From positions 1 through 12,186 of the forward strand of contig JAGRJB010000130.1 in the NCBI GenBank assembly GCA_020442965.1: DNA of 12,186 nucleotides, in the 5' to 3' direction. The translations under genes and the position numbers were made by a program. A model generated the notes under the pieces. That model was not told the DNA's origin and made no database searches. It was given only the letters and a program-made list of their open reading frames with translations. Each line of letters starts with the position of its first letter. Position 1 is the stretch's first letter. This DNA comes from Pseudomonadales bacterium. Lineage in GTDB: Bacteria > Pseudomonadota > Gammaproteobacteria > Steroidobacterales > Steroidobacteraceae. Positions 1 to 7,347 of this stretch are shown here, in pieces.

Positions 1-1065
1 ATCTTCTACATGGGCATCAATCTCGGCGCGTTCATCGCGCCGCTGATCGCCGGCACGCTAGGCGAAGCCTGGAACTGGCGTGTCGGCTTCTTCTTTGCCG
101 GCCTCGCAATGTTGATCGGCGTCGTGCAATACAAGTTCACCGAGCAGTATCTCGGTCACGCCGGCCTTGCACCACAGAACCTCCCGACCGGAGAGCGCAG
201 CCGCAGTTGGCGAGTGGTGTTGGTCGCGGGGGGGTTGATTGTCTTGTTAGGCGCTTTGCTGTTTGCAGGTGTGATACCGGTCAGTATCCAGACGCTCGCG
301 CAAAGCTTCGTCACCGCGATGGTCGCGCTCGCGGTGGCGTTCTTTGGCTACGTGCTGTTCTTCGCCGATCTGACCACCTACGAGCGCAAGCGCGTCGCGG
401 TCATAGCCGTGTTTTTCCTCGCGGCGGCCGTTTTCTGGGCAGGCTTCGAGCAAGCCGCTACCACGTTCAATCTGTTCACGCAGGACTTTACCGATCGATC
501 ATGGTTCGGCCGATTGTTTCCGGACGGCATGCATCCTGCTTCCTGGTACCAATCCGCCAACCCGATCTTCATCATCGTGTTCGCACCGTTTTTCGCCTGG
601 CTGTGGGTCGCGCTCGGCAGACGCAACCTCGATCCTTCGGCGCCAGCGAAATTTGGCCTCGGTCTGGTCTTGTTGGGTGTCGGTTTTCTCATCATGATGT
701 TTGCGGCGCAACTGGCGGCTTCGACTGGCTCCAAGGTGGCCCCCACCTGGATGCTGCTGACCTACCTACTGCACACTTTTGGTGAACTTTGTCTGTCGCC
801 AGTCGGGCTGTCGAACGTGACCAAGCTCTCGCCGCAACGCTACGTCGGACAAATGATGGGTACGTGGTTTCTGGGCGCTGCGGTCGGCAATCTCATCGCG
901 GGTCTCCTCGGCGGCCACATCGGGTCGTCCGAGGTCGGCGACATGCCTGGTCAGTTCCTCCAAATGGCGTTGGTCGGCGGTGGCGCGGGCATCCTGCTAC
1001 TGCTGCTATCGAGGCCGCTCGCCAACTGGATGGGCAACGCACGCCCGCAGCAGCCCAATATCTAG
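1..1065 (+). CDS. Proton-dependent oligopeptide transporter (POT/PTR family, MFS), 3' part
   Basis: Inner-membrane proton-coupled importer of di- and tripeptides, missing its N-terminus because the gene begins before the window. The frame is open from base 1, and 354 codons are visible against roughly 500 in typical bacterial members, so about 150 residues are missing. The fragment opens with FYMGINLGAFIAP, the second PTR2 signature (FYxxINxGS-like). Near its end it has FGELCLSPVGLSNVTKLSP followed by MMGTWFLGAAVGN, the conserved C-terminal POT block. Many hydrophobic segments are present, as expected for a 14-helix protein. The internal ATG at base 10 lies inside the signature and is not a start. 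An OPT transporter gene follows after 11 bp, which suggests one transcript. The family is clear, but substrate range cannot be read from the sequence. Confidence 0.93.
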   Translation: MFYMGINLGAFIAPLIAGTLGEAWNWRVGFFFAGLAMLIGVVQYKFTEQYLGHAGLAPQNLPTGERSRSWRVVLVAGGLIVLLGALLFAGVIPVSIQTLAQSFVTAMVALAVAFFGYVLFFADLTTYERKRVAVIAVFFLAAAVFWAGFEQAATTFNLFTQDFTDRSWFGRLFPDGMHPASWYQSANPIFIIVFAPFFAWLWVALGRRNLDPSAPAKFGLGLVLLGVGFLIMMFAAQLAASTGSKVAPTWMLLTYLLHTFGELCLSPVGLSNVTKLSPQRYVGQMMGTWFLGAAVGNLIAGLLGGHIGSSEVGDMPGQFLQMALVGGGAGILLLLLSRPLANWMGNARPQQPNI

Positions 1066-1072
1066 AAGGGGG
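1066..1072 (+). promoter_or_regulatory. Ribosome binding site fixing the OPT transporter start
   Basis: AAGGGGG begins directly after the POT stop codon and lies 4 bp before the ATG at 1077. It supports 1077 as the start, rather than the in-frame start at 789, which would overlap the POT gene by 277 bp. Confidence 0.7.
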
Positions 1073-1076
1073 ATCG

Positions 1077-3014
1077 ATGCACGACACAAGGCCAGCGCCG
1101 CAATTGACGGTGCGCGCAGTAGTGCTCGCGGTGCTGCTGGCGATGATCCTCGCCGCAGCCAACACTTACCTGGGACTGTTTGCCGGCATGACCATTGCCT
1201 CCGCGATTCCAGCGGCAGTCATCTCGATGGCGGTACTCAAGCTCATGGGCGGCGGTGGCATTCTCGAGAACAACATCGTTGCCACCGGTGCCTCAGCGGG
1301 TTCCTCGATCGCGTCCGGCGTCATCTTTACCATCCCGGCACTGATCATTCTGGGGTACTGGAACGATTTCCTGTCGCACTACTGGTGGGTTTTGGCGATC
1401 GCCGGCCTGGGCGGCTTGTTAGGTGTACTGTTCTCGGTACCACTGCGCCGCTCGCTGGTAGTCGAACAGAAGATGGCGTTCCCGGAGGGCAAGGCGGCCG
1501 CGGAAGTGCTGAAGACGGGCGAAAATCCCGCCGCGGGCCTGAGAATTCTCGGCTGGTCGGCGCTCGGCGGTGGCTTCGCGAAGTTGGGCGCCGCGAACGG
1601 TCTGAAGCTGTTTCCGGATACCGCGGCGTCCGCCACCTACTTCGGCAAAGCCATCGGCTTTTTCGGCACCAATCTTTCGCCTGCTTTGTTAGGTGTCGGC
1701 TACATTGTCGGGCTCAACGTAGGAACTCTGGTGGTGTTGGGCGGCATGCTGTCGTGGAATTTGGCCATACCGATCTACAGCATGTTCTTTCTGGATGGCA
1801 ACCCGCAGTTGGCGGCCTCATTGCAGGGTGTCTCGGCAGAGGACGCCGCCTATGCAATCTGGTCGCAGGAGATCCGCTACCTGGGTGTTGGGGCGATGCT
1901 GATCGGCGGACTGTGGGCTCTGATCAGCCTGCGGCGTTCGATCCTGTCGGGCGTGAAGAGTGGCCTTGCAGTCGCTCGCGCGGGCCCAGGCACTGGCGTC
2001 GTGCCGCACACAGACCAGGATTTGCCCATGAAGTGGGTCTTGCTCGGCATGGTGCTGTTCACCCTGCCATTGTGGCTGCTCTACCAGAACATCGTCGGCT
2101 CGATCGCCGTCAGCTTGCCGATGACCATCATCATGGTGGTCGCCGGCTTCCTCTTTTGTTCCGTATCGGCTTACATGGCTGGGCTCGTCGGCTCGTCTAA
2201 CAACCCGGTCTCCGGTATCACGATCTGTACAATCCTGTTTGCGGCGCTCGTACTGCTGTTGCTCATGGGGCCGAATGCCACGATCGGCCCCGTCGCTGCG
2301 ATCATGATCGGTGCAGTGGTGTGCTGCGCCGCGTGCATCAGTGGCGACAACCTGCAGGATCTCAAGTGCGGGTACATCGTCGGTGCGACACCGTGGCGAC
2401 AGCAGGTCATGCTGGGAATCGGCGCCGCGACCAGCGCACTCGTGATGGCCCCGGTGCTGCACCTGCTCGACAGCGCCTACGGGATCGGCGGTGTGCCGAC
2501 TGTGGAGCATCCGAACCCACTGCTCGCACCCCAGGCAACGTTGATGGCATCCGTCGCCAAGGGCATGTTCGGCGGCGCGCTGCCGTGGGGAACCATCGCG
2601 ATCGGCGCTTTGATCGGCGTGACGATTATCGTCTGGGACGTCATCTTGCAGCATCGCGGCTCGAAGTTCCGCGCGCCCGTACTGGCCGTTGCCGTGGGTA
2701 TCTACCTGCCGCTGGAATTGTCCGTACCGATATTTGTCGGCGGCTTGCTATCGTATCTCGTGGCCCGCACCTTCGGCAGCGGCAAGTCCGAAGCAGAAGT
2801 CGATCGTTTGCACCGCAAGGGCATGCTGTTCGCAGCTGGCATGATCACGGGCGAGGCCCTCATGGGCATCGTGATCGCCGGCGCGATCGTGATCCGCGAG
2901 CGCCCCGACGCGCTGGCATTGCCTGAAACCATGCAGTATGGCGGCTGGCTGGGCCTGGCGCTGTTGGCTTTCCTGGCCGCCGCCCTCTATCGCACGGCGA
3001 TAGAGCGCAACTGA
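1077..3014 (+). CDS. OPT-family oligopeptide transporter
   Basis: A 645-residue inner-membrane transporter of the OPT superfamily, bacterial oligopeptide branch (EspB-like), expected to import oligopeptides. Family hallmarks in order: NTYLGLFAGMTIASAIPAAV near residues 29-48, NIVATGASAGSSIASG near 66-81, the MAFPEGKAAAEVLKTGE block near 133-149, VGSSNNPVSGITI at 371-383, and DNLQDLK with GYIVGATPW at 424-440. The length is normal for this branch and hydrophobic segments run throughout. The ATG at 1077 is preferred because it follows a strong ribosome binding site. Residues that would be added by an upstream in-frame start (789) overlap the POT gene and look like out-of-frame translation. It lies 11 bp after the POT gene and 21 bp before an EamA exporter. 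Some OPT proteins carry metal-siderophore complexes instead, so peptide specificity is an inference. Confidence 0.93.
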   Translation: MHDTRPAPQLTVRAVVLAVLLAMILAAANTYLGLFAGMTIASAIPAAVISMAVLKLMGGGGILENNIVATGASAGSSIASGVIFTIPALIILGYWNDFLSHYWWVLAIAGLGGLLGVLFSVPLRRSLVVEQKMAFPEGKAAAEVLKTGENPAAGLRILGWSALGGGFAKLGAANGLKLFPDTAASATYFGKAIGFFGTNLSPALLGVGYIVGLNVGTLVVLGGMLSWNLAIPIYSMFFLDGNPQLAASLQGVSAEDAAYAIWSQEIRYLGVGAMLIGGLWALISLRRSILSGVKSGLAVARAGPGTGVVPHTDQDLPMKWVLLGMVLFTLPLWLLYQNIVGSIAVSLPMTIIMVVAGFLFCSVSAYMAGLVGSSNNPVSGITICTILFAALVLLLLMGPNATIGPVAAIMIGAVVCCAACISGDNLQDLKCGYIVGATPWRQQVMLGIGAATSALVMAPVLHLLDSAYGIGGVPTVEHPNPLLAPQATLMASVAKGMFGGALPWGTIAIGALIGVTIIVWDVILQHRGSKFRAPVLAVAVGIYLPLELSVPIFVGGLLSYLVARTFGSGKSEAEVDRLHRKGMLFAAGMITGEALMGIVIAGAIVIRERPDALALPETMQYGGWLGLALLAFLAAALYRTAIERN

Positions 3015-3035
3015 ACGCCGCCAGTCCCGCCTATC

Positions 3036-3941
3036 TTGTTCGCCACACGAACCGCAAAGCTCGCCCTGTGTCTCGCGATCGTCTATCTCGTGTGGGGTTC
3101 CAGCTATCTCGTGACTGCCGTGGGCGTGAAGCACCTGCCGCCGCTGCTGTTCGGCGGCGTGCGATTCTCGATCGCCGGTTTGCTGCTAACGACTCTCGCA
3201 CGATTGCGCGGTCAGAGTGTACGCCTGGATCGTGTGGAATGGCGACATCTCACGTTCGTCGCGCTCGGCAGCATCCTTTTGAGCAATGGTACGAATACCT
3301 GGGGACTGCAATACGTGGCATCCAGTCAAGCCGCGTTGCTCAATACGACGGCGGCGCTCTGGATCGCGATCTTCGCGACACGCGGCCCGCGTGCGCATCC
3401 ACTCGATGCTCGCACCACCGTTGGTCTTGCCATCGGCTTTCTCGGCGCCGCATTGATCATCTGGCCGCGCGGCAGTCAGCTGACCAGCGGCCTACCGCAA
3501 CAAGGCGTTATCCTGATCGGCGTATTAGGCTGGGCATTCGCGGCGGTCTATCTTCGCAACGTCGTCTCCAAGCTCGACGTTCTGGCATTCACCGGCATGC
3601 AATTCCTGTTAGGCGGTGCGATGCTGATCGTGGCTGGGCTCGCTCTGGGTGAAGCCCCGCGCTTCAAGCTAACCGTCGCGGGTCTCTGGCCGATGGCGTA
3701 CCTCACTCTCGTCAGCTCCTGCATCGCCTATCTCGCCTTTGCCTGGCTCGCCAAGAACACCACCCCGGCGGTCGCGGGCACCTACGCCTACGTCAATCCG
3801 GCGATCGCGGCAGTTGTCGGATGGGCCATTCTCGATGAACGGCTGACGGGGACACAAATTATCGGGATGGCGATCATGTTGGCAGGGATCGCTATTATCA
3901 GCTGGCAAAGCAAGCGGCGCCGTCTCGCGCCGCTGCCGTGA
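3036..3941 (+). CDS. EamA/DMT-family transporter (YedA-like)
   Basis: A 301-residue inner-membrane protein of the drug/metabolite transporter superfamily with two EamA repeats (about residues 10-140 and 155-290), normally ten helices. The N-terminal block VYLVWGSSYL and the later VRFSIAGLLL, plus NTTPAVAGTYAYVNPAIAAV near the C-terminus, match YedA-type exporters. Substrates of such proteins vary (amino acids, metabolites, drugs) and cannot be assigned here. The start is awkward. The frame is the same as the preceding OPT gene, whose stop is at 3012-3014, and the first usable initiator is TTG at 3036 with no evident Shine-Dalgarno sequence. That suggests translational coupling to the OPT gene 21 bp upstream. 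It is the last gene of the transporter run and ends 4 bp from a convergent gene. Confidence 0.88.
   Translation: MFATRTAKLALCLAIVYLVWGSSYLVTAVGVKHLPPLLFGGVRFSIAGLLLTTLARLRGQSVRLDRVEWRHLTFVALGSILLSNGTNTWGLQYVASSQAALLNTTAALWIAIFATRGPRAHPLDARTTVGLAIGFLGAALIIWPRGSQLTSGLPQQGVILIGVLGWAFAAVYLRNVVSKLDVLAFTGMQFLLGGAMLIVAGLALGEAPRFKLTVAGLWPMAYLTLVSSCIAYLAFAWLAKNTTPAVAGTYAYVNPAIAAVVGWAILDERLTGTQIIGMAIMLAGIAIISWQSKRRRLAPLP
3913..3934. other. GC-rich hairpin at the convergent gene ends
   Basis: AGCGGCGC and GCGCCGCT form a perfect 8-bp stem around a 6-base loop (3921-3926). It lies inside the last codons of the EamA gene, just before the convergent gene that ends at 3946. There is no T-run on either side, so it is not a classical intrinsic terminator. 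It could pause or protect transcripts at the convergent ends, or be a chance product of GC-rich coding sequence. Confidence 0.35.
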
Positions 3942-3945
3942 CTCG

Positions 3946-4323
3946 CTACTTGGCGTCGCGGCGCAGCACTTCGATCTTGCCCCTCGATCCAATGAACCAC
4001 GAACCGATCCAGCTCACCAGGCTCACGATGATCGCAGTCAACACCGCATTCCAGAAGCCGCGCAGCTGAAATCCCGGCATCATGAGAGCCACGAGTCCGA
4101 CCATCGCTGCATTGATGACGAGCAGGAACAATCCCAGCGTGACGATGGTCATCGGCAGCGTCAGAATGATGGCGATCGGGCGGACGATCGCATTGACCAG
4201 GCCTAACAAAAGGCCGGCAAGTACCAGAGTTAGCGGTGTGTCGATCGCCACTCCAGGTAGCCAACGCGTCGCAATCCAAAGTCCTAGGGCCGCGATCAGA
4301 CCCCGAAGTACAAAGCCGATCAT
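3946..4323 (-). CDS. Phage holin family 4_2 / YvlD-like small membrane protein
   Basis: A 125-residue integral membrane protein with about four hydrophobic segments (near residues 3-25, 31-50, 54-83 and 92-113) and a short charged C-terminal tail. The pattern GLWIATRWLPGVAID, then LLLGLVNAIVRPI, then LTLPMTIVTLGLFLLVINA, is characteristic of the YvlD/'phage holin 4_2' family. Despite the name, most members are chromosomal membrane proteins of unknown role, often linked to envelope stress genes in other bacteria. The ATG at 4323 is preceded by GAGGAG (plus-strand 4332-4337) at good spacing. It also overlaps the upstream gene's stop codon as ATGA, so the two are probably translated together. 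Nothing phage-like surrounds it, so a lysis role is unlikely. Confidence 0.85.
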   Translation of the reverse strand: MIGFVLRGLIAALGLWIATRWLPGVAIDTPLTLVLAGLLLGLVNAIVRPIAIILTLPMTIVTLGLFLLVINAAMVGLVALMMPGFQLRGFWNAVLTAIIVSLVSWIGSWFIGSRGKIEVLRRDAK

Positions 4324-4784
4324 AAAGCAGACTCCTCGCGGTCAAGGTTCTTTTCGAGAAACACTTTCAAACGCGCCAACGCCCGCTGCCAGTGTACCCG
4401 CTTGCGAGCATAGTAATGATCCCACCCCGGACTATTCGGCAGGCCGGAATTGAGCAGCCGCAACCGCGACTGCTCGCCACTCGTCGCGGCGTATGCCTCG
4501 AACACGAAGTCGTCGATCTCGACGCCATCGAACGCGGGTGCCGACGAACCACTCAGCAGGATCAACCGCAACCGCTGCCGCGGTTCGAAGACGTCGACAT
4601 GCGCGTCGATCTCGACTGCGCTATCGAATCGAACCCGGAAGCTGCCGTCGGTCTGAGCCCTGATCGCCGCACTTGGGGCACACCACCGTGTGAGCGATGT
4701 CGGGTTGGTCCAGGCCGCCCAAACGCGAGCGACCGGCACGCCGATGTCGGTACGCAAGGCATAACTTCTGCAGTCGTTCGCCAC
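4320..4784 (-). CDS. SRPBCC/AHSA1-like (START-fold) domain protein
   Basis: A cytosolic protein of about 154 residues with one SRPBCC fold, closest in style to the AHSA1/polyketide-cyclase-like branch. Features visible: an opening strand and helix (SYALRTDIGVPVARVWAAW), then TNPTSLTRWCAP, a middle beta-rich part, GWDHYY, and the C-terminal helix RVHWQRALARLKVFLEKN typical of the family. Such proteins bind hydrophobic ligands or act as co-chaperone-like factors, and no specific ligand can be assigned. The start is uncertain: GTG at 4784 puts the fold right at the N-terminus, while a TTG at 4868 would add 28 residues without family character and cover the dyad element at 4827-4851. Neither has a clear ribosome binding site. 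Its stop overlaps the start of the YvlD-like gene. Confidence 0.8.
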   Translation of the reverse strand: MANDCRSYALRTDIGVPVARVWAAWTNPTSLTRWCAPSAAIRAQTDGSFRVRFDSAVEIDAHVDVFEPRQRLRLILLSGSSAPAFDGVEIDDFVFEAYAATSGEQSRLRLLNSGLPNSPGWDHYYARKRVHWQRALARLKVFLEKNLDREESAL

Positions 4785-4826
4785 CGCGCTATTGTGCCAT
4801 CGGATGAGATTGCGAGACGCGGCGAA

Positions 4827-4851
4827 TGCACGTGCACTAACATTCAGTGCA
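4827..4851. promoter_or_regulatory. Candidate operator: overlapping TGCA dyads between divergent genes
   Basis: TGCACGTGCA (4827-4836) is a perfect 10-bp palindrome. Overlapping it, TGCACT (4833-4838) and AGTGCA (4846-4851) form a 6-bp inverted repeat with a 7-bp spacer. Three half-sites in 25 bp lie between the SRPBCC gene (start 4784) and the MAPEG gene (start 4902), a natural place for a shared operator. No convincing -35/-10 pair could be placed, and no regulator is encoded nearby. Confidence 0.4.
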
Positions 4852-4887
4852 ACATCCAAGCTGAGCAAGGCAGCTCGTCGCGCTTGC

Positions 4888-4894
4888 AGAGGGG
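4888..4894 (+). promoter_or_regulatory. Ribosome binding site fixing the MAPEG start
   Basis: AGAGGGG lies 7 bp before the GTG at 4902. It identifies this GTG as the start of the MAPEG protein and rules out the long upstream extension in the same frame, which is antisense to the SRPBCC gene. Confidence 0.7.
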
Positions 4895-4901
4895 TTCTAC
4901 C

Positions 4902-5291
4902 GTGATTTACGTCGATCTCGTGACAGCACTGGCACTGCTGCAGTACCTGGGGTTCGCGATGGCCGTCGGCCGTGCCCGCGGCAAGTACGGCGTACCGGCT
5001 CCGGCTGTCACCGGCCAGCCCGACTTTGAACGCTACCTACGCGTCCAACAAAACACCCTCGAGTGCCTGATCATCGTAGTGCCGTCCCTGTGGCTCTTCG
5101 CGCGCTATGTGAGCGACCCCTGGGCGGCCGGTCTCGGCGTGGTTTACCTGATCGGACGAATGATGTATTTCGTCGGCTACACACGAGCACCCGCGAAGCG
5201 CGCCGCGGGCTACGGCGTCACGGCACTGGCCATGATCGCGCTGCTGGTCGGTGCGCTGGTTGGCGTCGTCATGCAGTTGCTACGCGGTTAG
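4902..5291 (+). CDS. MAPEG-family membrane protein
   Basis: A 129-residue integral membrane protein of the MAPEG family (eicosanoid and glutathione metabolism; microsomal glutathione transferase-like). The key family motif is FERYLRVQQNTLE, followed by hydrophobic helices and GRMMYFVGYTRAP, the typical YxxGY-like region. Four hydrophobic helices fit the family fold. Bacterial members are thought to conjugate glutathione to lipophilic electrophiles or reduce lipid hydroperoxides, but activity is not certain from sequence. The GTG start at 4902 follows AGAGGGG and starts the first helix directly. The gene is divergent from the SRPBCC gene and convergent with dedA, with 32 bp between the stop codons and no clear terminator in that gap. 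Confidence 0.88.
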   Translation: MIYVDLVTALALLQYLGFAMAVGRARGKYGVPAPAVTGQPDFERYLRVQQNTLECLIIVVPSLWLFARYVSDPWAAGLGVVYLIGRMMYFVGYTRAPAKRAAGYGVTALAMIALLVGALVGVVMQLLRG

Positions 5292-5323
5292 CGCAGGCAG
5301 CATCGTGATGGTGACGCGGGCGA

Positions 5324-5986
5324 TCAGGCGGCCGGACTGCGCGCTGCGTCGCTGCGCGCTCTGACCACGGTCACCAGCACCGGAACGAGCGATACGATGA
5401 TGATACCGATTGTCACCAGGCTGAAATTGTTGCGCACCAGCGGAATATTGCCGAAGAAATAGCCGGCGTAGAGCAGCAGCACGACCCACAGCAACGCTCC
5501 GACGATGCTGAAGCCTTGAAAGCGCATATACGGCATCCGCGCCACACCCGCCACGAACGGCGCGACAGTACGCAAGATCGGCACGAAGCGCGAAATGAGG
5601 ATCGTGGTCGCGCCATACTTGGTGAAATAGCCTTCTGCCTGGCGCAGATACTGCACTTTCAACAAGCGGTACTTGCCGCTGAAGGCAGGCGGCCCGATCC
5701 AGTGACCGACCTGATAGTTAGTGGTGTTGCCAAGTATCGCGGCCGTGACCAACAGCAGGGCAACGAGATGCACATTGAGTGTGCCGCTGCTATCCACGGC
5801 TGCGAGCGCGCCGACGGCGAACAGCAGGCTATCGCCAGGCAGGAACGGCGTCACCACGAATCCGGTCTCCGCAAAGACGATCAGAAACAGGATGGCGTAT
5901 ATCCATACGTCGTATCGCACCAGCAGTTCGACCAGGTGGCGATCCAGGTGCAGAACGAAATCGATCAGCGTTGCGAGCAGATCCAC
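5324..5986 (-). CDS. dedA: DedA-family membrane protein
   Basis: A 220-residue inner-membrane protein that resembles E. coli DedA along nearly its whole length. It has the membrane-embedded block FAETGFVVTPFLPGDSLLF with acidic residues E40 and D52, then GNTTNYQVGHWIG, then the SRFVPILRTVAPFVAG block with R133 and R139. These correspond to residues known to matter in YqjA/YghB. DedA relatives maintain membrane potential and envelope integrity, and some members (UptA) move undecaprenyl phosphate across the membrane. GTG at 5986 is preceded by GGAAG at suitable spacing. It lies 22 bp downstream of the ctpA-like gene, so co-transcription is likely. The family is certain; assignment to dedA itself rather than a paralogue rests on recalled similarity. 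Confidence 0.92.
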   Translation of the reverse strand: MDLLATLIDFVLHLDRHLVELLVRYDVWIYAILFLIVFAETGFVVTPFLPGDSLLFAVGALAAVDSSGTLNVHLVALLLVTAAILGNTTNYQVGHWIGPPAFSGKYRLLKVQYLRQAEGYFTKYGATTILISRFVPILRTVAPFVAGVARMPYMRFQGFSIVGALLWVVLLLYAGYFFGNIPLVRNNFSLVTIGIIIVSLVPVLVTVVRARSDAARSPAA

Positions 5987-6008
5987 GTAACAACTTCCGC
6001 GCGCGGAA

Positions 6009-7283
6009 TTACCGCAGTCTGGCGGTTAGACGTCGCGGGGAGCGCGCTGCGGGCGCATGCTCGAACGTCGCGAGCGCCGCGGCGACATCGGCATCGCGCT
6101 CAACGAGCGTCGCGCGGGCGCCTTGATCCGTCAGGTCGACCGGCGTCGGATCGGGCCCGTCGAGCGCTATGTCAGGCTCGATTCCGCGGCCGTCGATGGA
6201 TCGACCAGAGGGCGTGTAATAGTGGGATGTCGTGAGCTTGATCGCGCGGCCTTGCGAGAGCGGCATGATTGTCTGAACCGAGCCCTTGCCGAAGGTCTTG
6301 CGACCCATCAGTGCGGCACGGCGATTATCCTGCAACGCGCCAGCGAGAATTTCGGCCGCGGACGCGGACGCGCCGTTCACGAGCACCACGGCCGGGACAC
6401 CCGCCAGCATATCGCCCGGTTGCGCGGACATTTGAAAGCGGGCCTCCGCCGTGCGCCCATCCGCGGATACGATAGTGCCGGCGTCGAGCATCGAATCAGC
6501 CACTTCTACGGCGGCCTCGAGCACGCCACCGGGATTGTTGCGCAGGTCGATCACGACGCCGGCCAGCCGGTGCGGGCCGGTCGTCAGCTCGTAGATGGCG
6601 CGCCGAAAATCCTGTGCCGTCGTGGCACTGAAGTGGGCGATCCGCACATAACCGATCCGCGGCGTCAACCGAAACGCTGTAACGCTGTGCACCTCGACCT
6701 GTGCACGTTGTAGAACGAATTCCAGCGGCAACACCTCACCGTTGCGACGTACCGACAGGTGTACGGCTGAACCGGCCGGACCGCGCATACGCATGATCGC
6801 AGCGTTCACGTTGTCACCCACCAGCTCGCCGTCGATGGATACGACCAGGTCACCGGCCCGTAAACCGGCGCGCGCAGCCGGCGACTGCTCGAACGGTCTA
6901 ACAACCCGAATGGCATCGTGCGCCGCCGCGACTTCGATACCGACACCGGGATAGCTGCCCGCGGTGCTGACCCGCATTTCTTCATACTCGTCGCGGTCGA
7001 GAAAGGCGGAGTACGGATCAAGGCCGGCCACCAGTCCACGCACGGCGTGACCCATCAGTTCGGCGTCGGTCACGGGCTCTACATATTCGCGTTTGACTCG
7101 TTCGACAACTTCATGCAGCAGCCTGCTGTCCTCGGACCCTGTGGCGATCGTGACGGGCGGCGGTGGAATGTTCGTCGCGGGCAGGGTGTCGCGACTGGCG
7201 CGTACGTCACCGCCGATCGCAACGAGTAGCCCGAGCAGGGTGCCGGTCGCCAGGGTCGCGAGCGTTCGTGTGGTGGGGCGCAT
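6009..7283 (-). CDS. ctpA: S41 carboxy-terminal processing protease (CtpA-like)
   Basis: A 424-residue periplasmic serine protease that trims C-termini of envelope proteins, in other bacteria including peptidoglycan hydrolases. Residues 1-29 are a signal or anchor segment (TGTLLGLLVAIGG). The family region GLVAGLDPYSAFLD is at 83-96, a PDZ domain spans about 110-195 (YPGVGIEV; AGLRAGDLVVSIDG), and the protease core follows (VVIDLRNNPGG at 243-253). The catalytic set is intact: S308 in GASASAAEI, K333 in TFGKGSVQ and Q337, with the same 25- and 4-residue spacings as B. subtilis CtpB (S309/K334/Q338). ATG at 7283 is chosen because it begins the signal segment; an upstream in-frame start at 7382 would overlap the preceding gene and add 33 residues without family character. 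The ribosome binding site is weak. Confidence 0.93.
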   Translation of the reverse strand: MRPTTRTLATLATGTLLGLLVAIGGDVRASRDTLPATNIPPPPVTIATGSEDSRLLHEVVERVKREYVEPVTDAELMGHAVRGLVAGLDPYSAFLDRDEYEEMRVSTAGSYPGVGIEVAAAHDAIRVVRPFEQSPAARAGLRAGDLVVSIDGELVGDNVNAAIMRMRGPAGSAVHLSVRRNGEVLPLEFVLQRAQVEVHSVTAFRLTPRIGYVRIAHFSATTAQDFRRAIYELTTGPHRLAGVVIDLRNNPGGVLEAAVEVADSMLDAGTIVSADGRTAEARFQMSAQPGDMLAGVPAVVLVNGASASAAEILAGALQDNRRAALMGRKTFGKGSVQTIMPLSQGRAIKLTTSHYYTPSGRSIDGRGIEPDIALDGPDPTPVDLTDQGARATLVERDADVAAALATFEHAPAARSPRRLTARLR

Positions 7284-7323
7284 GAGCGCGATACTACCTG
7301 ACTGGCGCGAGCCCGCGAGTGTC

Positions 7324-7347
7324 GCAATGCAGCAATGCTGCCTGCGG
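7324..7347 (-). other. Hairpin between the EAL-protein stop and ctpA
   Basis: GCAGC-AAT-GCTGC (7329-7341) is a 5-bp stem, extended by an outer CGCA/TGCG pair across a small internal loop (7324-7347). It sits directly after the stop codon of the EAL-domain gene and about 40 bp before the ctpA start. No T-run follows in the transcribed direction, so it is not a normal terminator. It may be an mRNA-processing or attenuation element, or chance. Confidence 0.35.

Noticed and set aside
789..1076. N-terminal extension of the OPT transporter from 789
   Set aside because: It overlaps the POT gene in another frame, has no family character, and the strong ribosome binding site is at 1066-1072.
1818..2654. 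278-codon open frame on the minus strand inside the OPT gene
   Set aside because: Low-complexity His/Arg/Asp-rich translation, fully antisense to a well-supported gene; typical of GC-rich shadow frames.
3946..4323. Prophage remnant suggested by the 'phage holin' family name
   Set aside because: The family is mostly chromosomal (YvlD-like), and no lysin, integrase, structural phage gene or attachment site is nearby.
4392..4901. Upstream extension of the MAPEG frame
   Set aside because: It is antisense to the SRPBCC gene and lacks membrane or family character; AGAGGGG places the start at GTG 4902.
5516..6235. 239-codon plus-strand open frame across dedA and the ctpA 3' end
   Set aside because: Antisense to two confident genes and without domain features.
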